Shown: piece by piece, positions 60,654 through 64,000 of the stretch | Layout: every line of letters begins with the position of its first letter | Position numbering within the stretch: the first letter of the stretch is position 1 | Origin: a virus | Direction: 5' to 3' (one strand) | DNA length: 64,000 nucleotides | Virus record (IMG/VR): IMGVR_UViG_3300025869_000007 | Coordinates: 19,953-83,952 of that record | The notes under the pieces: generated by a model | Told to the model about the DNA's origin: nothing | Seen by the model: the letters and a program-made list of their open reading frames with translations, nothing else | The model's database searches: none | Position numbers and translations under genes: made by a program

Positions 60654-60910
60654 AGTATAAGCAAGAATCTATTACAAGATTTGTATTTTTTTCAGAATCT
60701 CAAAAAGATACTGCTCATGTTGTAGATTTAATGGACGGAGAATGTACTTGTCAAAATTTTCAATTCAGAATTAAACCTTTATTGGAAAGAGGAATAATAA
60801 AGCCTACTGACGCTGTTGCAAAATGTAAGCACATGAAGCAAGCAAGAGAAATTTTGTGTGATGAAATATTAAACCAATTAAAAAATGGCGAAAAGCAGAC
60901 ACAGAGCTAG
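60650..60910 (+). CDS. SWIM-like zinc-binding protein (86 aa)
   Basis: ECTCQNF (about residue 31) and KCKHMKQARE (about residue 60) form a C-x-C-xn-C-x-H pattern typical of SWIM zinc fingers, which bind DNA or proteins. Small, coupled to the KH gene and overlapping the next gene by 26 bases. Confidence 0.6.
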   Translation: MKYKQESITRFVFFSESQKDTAHVVDLMDGECTCQNFQFRIKPLLERGIIKPTDAVAKCKHMKQAREILCDEILNQLKNGEKQTQS

Positions 60911-61508
60911 AGCAAAGCAAATCGCTCATGCAAATCAAAGGATTGCTCACGCGCAAACAGGACGACAAATATTCTTAAATAATCAAGTTAAGAAAAAAGC
61001 AATAGCTACACAAAAGGCAAAAGCTACGCAGAGAGCAAAAGCAACACAGGTAGCACAAGCGACAAATAGAATAAAGCACGCACAGACAGGAAGGCAGAGG
61101 TTTCTCAAGGCAATGGAATCTTTGAAAAAACAACAAATAAAGATAACAAAACACAATGTAAAAACTAGAGCAGAATTTTTAGAGCAGGATAAGAAAAACG
61201 GAAGCCAAAGATTAGCTAAAAAAGCCAATGGTAGTGCAAGGTTGTCAAAAAAAGCTAATGGAAGTGCTAGATTAGCAGGAAAGCAGAATGGCAGTCAGAG
61301 ACTAGCAGGAAAAAGCAATGGTAGTGCAAGGATAGCTAATATAAAAAATGGTAGCGCTCGCTTATTGGATAAGAAAAACGGAAGTGCAAGATTGGCAGAA
61401 AATAAAAAACAGCAACCCAAAACACTAAGAAATGGAAGTGCAAGACTAAGAGATCAAAGAGGGATACAAGATAAAGATCATTTAAAAGCACCTAGACCAA
61501 TGGCATAA
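60885..61508 (+). CDS. Highly basic repeat protein with NGSARL repeats (207 aa)
   Basis: Two imperfect N-terminal repeats (RIAHAQTGRQ and RIKHAQTGRQ) separated by a KAKATQ-type stretch, then eight copies of NGS(A/Q)R(L/I) spaced by about nine residues and separated by short Lys-rich linkers (about residues 107-195). No hydrophobic core is evident, so it is probably disordered and strongly cationic. It may bind or condense nucleic acid, act as a translation- or RNA-binding tether, or be a virion-packaged protein; none is proven. Confidence 0.7.
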   Translation: MAKSRHRARAKQIAHANQRIAHAQTGRQIFLNNQVKKKAIATQKAKATQRAKATQVAQATNRIKHAQTGRQRFLKAMESLKKQQIKITKHNVKTRAEFLEQDKKNGSQRLAKKANGSARLSKKANGSARLAGKQNGSQRLAGKSNGSARIANIKNGSARLLDKKNGSARLAENKKQQPKTLRNGSARLRDQRGIQDKDHLKAPRPMA

Positions 61509-61510
61509 TT

Positions 61511-62362
61511 GTGAAAATGAAAATAAACTGCTCTTATACGAAATTAGTACCCATAGAGGAATTAGTTAAACATCCCAAAAATCCAAACACACATACACCT
61601 AGGCAAATCGATCTACTTGCAAAGATTATAAAAATGAGCGGATTTAGATCGCCTATTGTGGTGAGTAAAAGAAGTGGCTTTATTGTAAAGGGTCACGGCA
61701 GATTAGAAAGTGCAATAAAAGCAGGACTAAAACAAGTGCCTGTGGATATTCAAGAATACGAATCAGAGGCAGAAGAATATGCAGACATGATCGCAGATAA
61801 TCGAATTGCGGAACTGAGTGAAATGAACCCTGACACACTTATTGAGTTAATAGGAGAGCTTGAAGAGGTTGACTTTGATGTGGATTTGACGGGATTTGAG
61901 GAGTATGACATCGACCAACTTATCGATGGAATAGGTGAAGAGAAAAAAGAGGAGAAGAAGGAAGGTGGATACTTGGATATTGAGTACACGCAAAAGATAA
62001 AAGCACCTAATTACGAGATAAAGGGAGACAAGCCAAGCATAGAGGAGTTGTATGAAACAGAAAAATATGACTCTTTGGTTGAAGAAATAGATAAGAGTAG
62101 CCTCTCGGAAGAGCATAAAAAGTTTTTAAAAATAAGTGCCTCAAGGCATATAGTCTTTAATTATGAGAAGATAGCTGAATACTACGCACATCAAGAAAAG
62201 GAAGCACAGGGGCATATGGAAGATTCTGCATTAGTTGTTATAGATTTTGATAAAGCCATAGAGAAAGGATTTGGCTCATTTACGGAAGAAATGAGAAAGT
62301 ACTTTGCCCAAACACCAACAGGTGCAAATCCTGTGCCTTTGTATTCAGATGATGAAGAATAA
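61511..62362 (+). CDS. ParB/Srx-domain protein 4 (283 aa)
   Basis: GTG start at 61511, with ATG 61517 as an alternative. HPKNPNTHT replaces the NPR box and VKGHGRLESA is the G-H-G-R box; MIADNRIAELSEM follows. The rest has a DDxxGF-type element and an acidic tail. Overlaps a TAGT-like glycosyltransferase, repeating the ParB/TAGT arrangement at 34615-36029. Confidence 0.7.
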   Translation: MKMKINCSYTKLVPIEELVKHPKNPNTHTPRQIDLLAKIIKMSGFRSPIVVSKRSGFIVKGHGRLESAIKAGLKQVPVDIQEYESEAEEYADMIADNRIAELSEMNPDTLIELIGELEEVDFDVDLTGFEEYDIDQLIDGIGEEKKEEKKEGGYLDIEYTQKIKAPNYEIKGDKPSIEELYETEKYDSLVEEIDKSSLSEEHKKFLKISASRHIVFNYEKIAEYYAHQEKEAQGHMEDSALVVIDFDKAIEKGFGSFTEEMRKYFAQTPTGANPVPLYSDDEE

Positions 62363-63242
62363 TAAGTTTCAGAGTTTTGCAATATTTATAATGGTTCATG
62401 GAAGACCTGAAAAGGATTGGACTTACAGAACTCTAAGAAGAAATGGTTATACAGGGAGAATCTACTTAGTTGGTGATGACTTAGATGAAACCATAGATGA
62501 GTATAAAAGAATATGGATTCCAAAACTCACCAAGAATGGAGACGAGTTAATAGTTTTTGATAAAGAAAAATCTAGGAAAGGATTAGATGCAGGAGACAAT
62601 TCGGGTGATTTAAGAAGCACTTTGTACTCATCTAATAAAATTCTTGAATTAGCTAAGGAAAGAAATTTAGATTATTATATGATCATGTGCGATGACTATG
62701 ATGGCTTTAGGTTTCGCTTTGACGACAAAGACAACTACAACACCACAAAAAATTGCAGATGCTTAGATAAGGTCATGGAGAGTATGCTCAAACTAATGGA
62801 TTCCTCAGAGCAAATAACTACAGTAGCATTTGCGCAAGGTGGTGATTTTGTAGGAGGAGCAAATTCAAGCACGGCTAAGAAAAAAACATTAACTCGAAAA
62901 TCAATGAATAGTTTTTTATGTAGCACTAAAAGACCATTTAAGTTTATGGGTAGAATGAATGAAGACGTAACTACCTATGTAAATCTTGGAAGTAAGGGAT
63001 ATTTATTTTTTACAATTCCTCAGTTAGCAATTGACCAAATGGGAACACAGCAGGAAAAAGGTGGATTGACTGATCTTTACAAAGCCTATGGAACATATGT
63101 TAAATCTTTTTTTAGTATAATGTATAATCCTTCTTGCGTAAGATTAAGCGTACTAGGAAAGAATCATAAAAGAATACACCATAAAATTTTATGGAAACAC
63201 GCAGTTCCTAAAATACTATCAGAGGATCACAAAAAAAGATGA
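62349..63242 (+). CDS. TAGT-like glycosyltransferase 2 (297 aa)
   Basis: The ATG at 62349 (or 62352) overlaps the ParB stop; the frame from 62304 lies inside it. IFIMVHGRPEKDWTYRTLRR then IYLVGDD and YMIMCDDYDGF (about residue 102, DD motif) give a GT-A layout like the TAGT family, more divergent than the gene at 35214. The C-terminal half has repeated aromatic segments. Likely modifies a base or protein; substrate unknown. Confidence 0.6.
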   Translation: MMKNNKFQSFAIFIMVHGRPEKDWTYRTLRRNGYTGRIYLVGDDLDETIDEYKRIWIPKLTKNGDELIVFDKEKSRKGLDAGDNSGDLRSTLYSSNKILELAKERNLDYYMIMCDDYDGFRFRFDDKDNYNTTKNCRCLDKVMESMLKLMDSSEQITTVAFAQGGDFVGGANSSTAKKKTLTRKSMNSFLCSTKRPFKFMGRMNEDVTTYVNLGSKGYLFFTIPQLAIDQMGTQQEKGGLTDLYKAYGTYVKSFFSIMYNPSCVRLSVLGKNHKRIHHKILWKHAVPKILSEDHKKR

Positions 63243-63613
63243 AGCGTACACCATTAAAAAGAAAGACTCCAATGATGCGAAGTCAGAAGCCTATGAAAAG
63301 GACTCCGCTAAAAAGACAGAGCCAAAGCAAAAATGCTAAGGAGAAAAGAAAAGGTTATGCTACAGCGAAGAAGGATTATATGCATGATAGAGGAAGCAAA
63401 AAACACCATTGCGAAAGATGCGAAGGGTTGTACGGCATAGAATACCTAGATTTGCATCATAAATCAGGCAGAGCAGGGTCTTCCGTAAATGAAGAAGGTA
63501 TTATGGAGAGAAACCTAACAAACAAAGCTACATTTATGGCTGTGTGCAGATGTTGCCACGATTGGATACACAGAAATCCAAAAGAGAGCAGAGAGGCGGG
63601 GTGGTTAATATAA
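63239..63613 (+). CDS. HNH-like nuclease (124 aa)
   Basis: Very basic N-terminus (repeats of MKRTPLKR), then CERCEGLYGIEYLDLHHKSGR and CRCCHDWIHRNP (about residues 59-110): a zinc-binding CxxC...CxxC HNH finger with LHHK as the active-site strand. A small phage HNH endonuclease or recombination-type protein. Confidence 0.7.
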   Translation: MKRTPLKRKTPMMRSQKPMKRTPLKRQSQSKNAKEKRKGYATAKKDYMHDRGSKKHHCERCEGLYGIEYLDLHHKSGRAGSSVNEEGIMERNLTNKATFMAVCRCCHDWIHRNPKESREAGWLI

Positions 63614-63617
63614 TTTT

Positions 63618-63824
63618 ATGACAATATACAAAAGCAAAGATTATGCAGAAGGTGAAAAGCTATCATATGCATCAAGTGATGGAAGGCAGTTAAGTGTGGC
63701 TCTTCCTTTTTGGATGAAAGAAAAAATAAGAAATGAAGCTCAAGAAAACAAACAAAGCATAAGCAGATATGTTATAAATCTTTTAAAAAAAGAATGGGAA
63801 GAAAATAACACAAATAATTTGTAA
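63618..63824 (+). CDS. Ribbon-helix-helix-like protein (68 aa)
   Basis: LSVALPFWMKEKIRNEAQENKQSISRYVINLLKK (two halves, residues about 23-56) follows the strand-helix-helix pattern of CopG/Arc regulators. A likely DNA-binding regulator, at the end of the operon. Confidence 0.6.
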   Translation: MTIYKSKDYAEGEKLSYASSDGRQLSVALPFWMKEKIRNEAQENKQSISRYVINLLKKEWEENNTNNL

Positions 63825-63842
63825 AAATTTTTAGTCCTGAAA

Positions 63843-63867
63843 CCTACATGAATAGTGGGCTGTAGAC
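63843..63867 (+). terminator. Weak hairpin before the last promoter
   Basis: CCTAC pairs with GTGGG around ATGAATA, with a further weak GTC/GAC closing pair, followed by A- and T-rich sequence. Same ATGAATA loop as the hairpin at 47363. Confidence 0.4.
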
Positions 63868-63906
63868 GAATGGAAAAAAAAACTAAAACTTTTTTCTAAA
63901 AAGGTA

Positions 63907-63942
63907 TTGACAAATATATAAGTTTGTGGTTTTATTATAACC
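63907..63942 (+). promoter_or_regulatory. Early-type promoter, leaderless
   Basis: TTGACA at 63907-63912, TTTTAT at 63930-63935, ATG at 63943. Confidence 0.7.
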
Positions 63943-64000
63943 ATGAACAACACAACAATTACAACAATAAACATAAACACTTTTACAGGCTCAATTCCAA
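63943..64000 (+). CDS. Early-type protein, truncated by the window end
   Basis: ATGAACAACACAACA start at the predicted +1; 19 codons visible, Asn/Thr/Ile-rich. Continues beyond the window. Confidence 0.5.
   Translation, partial: MNNTTITTININTFTGSIP

Overview
The window looks like a continuous piece of an AT-rich tailed double-stranded DNA phage genome. It carries a large terminase, a probable small terminase, very large tail or fibre-type virion proteins, a primase-helicase, an OB-fold protein, DNA methyltransferases and dozens of tiny unknown genes in tightly overlapping operons (ATGA, GTGA or TAATG junctions). All clear genes are on the plus strand except one at 40137-40526. No integrase, prophage repressor, insertion sequence, canonical tRNA or CRISPR array was seen. 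The host cannot be named. Two genes with lipobox-type N-termini suggest a Gram-negative host, and Shine-Dalgarno sequences (AAGGAG) precede several internal genes.

Layout. 1-17095: virion structural genes, including proteins of 1617, 1247, 661 and 1265 residues, with one glycosyltransferase among them. 17097-26122: a sugar and small-molecule decoration locus with a tandem GT92-like glycosyltransferase, two fucosyltransferase-like enzymes, another glycosyltransferase, two FkbM-like and one other methyltransferase, four sulfotransferases (a fifth at 31071) and a small sigma-region-4-like protein. 26165-31670: small membrane proteins, a gamma-glutamylcyclotransferase, a Cas4-like nuclease and many small genes. 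32316-40041: terminase, a sugar reductase-like protein, four ParB-domain proteins (one fused to a DNA methylase), a TET-associated-type glycosyltransferase (TAGT) and a probable small terminase. 40137-41240: a minus-strand gene and RNA-like intergenic elements. 41335-47339: an amidoligase and glutamine amidotransferase pair, then small early-type genes. 47471-48650: a non-coding, highly structured stretch of about 1.2 kb. 48822-49312: a second non-coding stretch. 49357-57406: small genes, a C5-cytosine methyltransferase, an AcrVA2-like protein, an OB-fold protein and a phosphoesterase. 57441-61508: replication genes, a KH protein, a SWIM-like zinc protein and a repeat protein. 61511-64000: a second ParB plus TAGT-like pair, an HNH protein, a ribbon-helix-helix protein and the next early promoter.

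Three themes stand out. First, a recurrent promoter (A-rich box, TTGACA, about 17 bases, a degenerate -10) places its start codon 35-37 bases after the first base of the -35 box at 13 sites. This predicts leaderless mRNAs, and most start ATGAACAAC. Second, the same promoter type drives a roughly 1.2 kb RNA with long-range helices and a tRNA-like T-arm at its 3' end, a candidate for the giant phage RNA class (GOLLD or ROOL type) or a new relative. Third, C5 methylase, ParB/TAGT pairs and amidoligase, glutaminase and cyclotransferase genes fit elaborate DNA or protein modification, while the sulfotransferase and FkbM locus points to sulfated, methylated glycans.

Functional names rest on motif recognition by eye. 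No database search or structure prediction was run.
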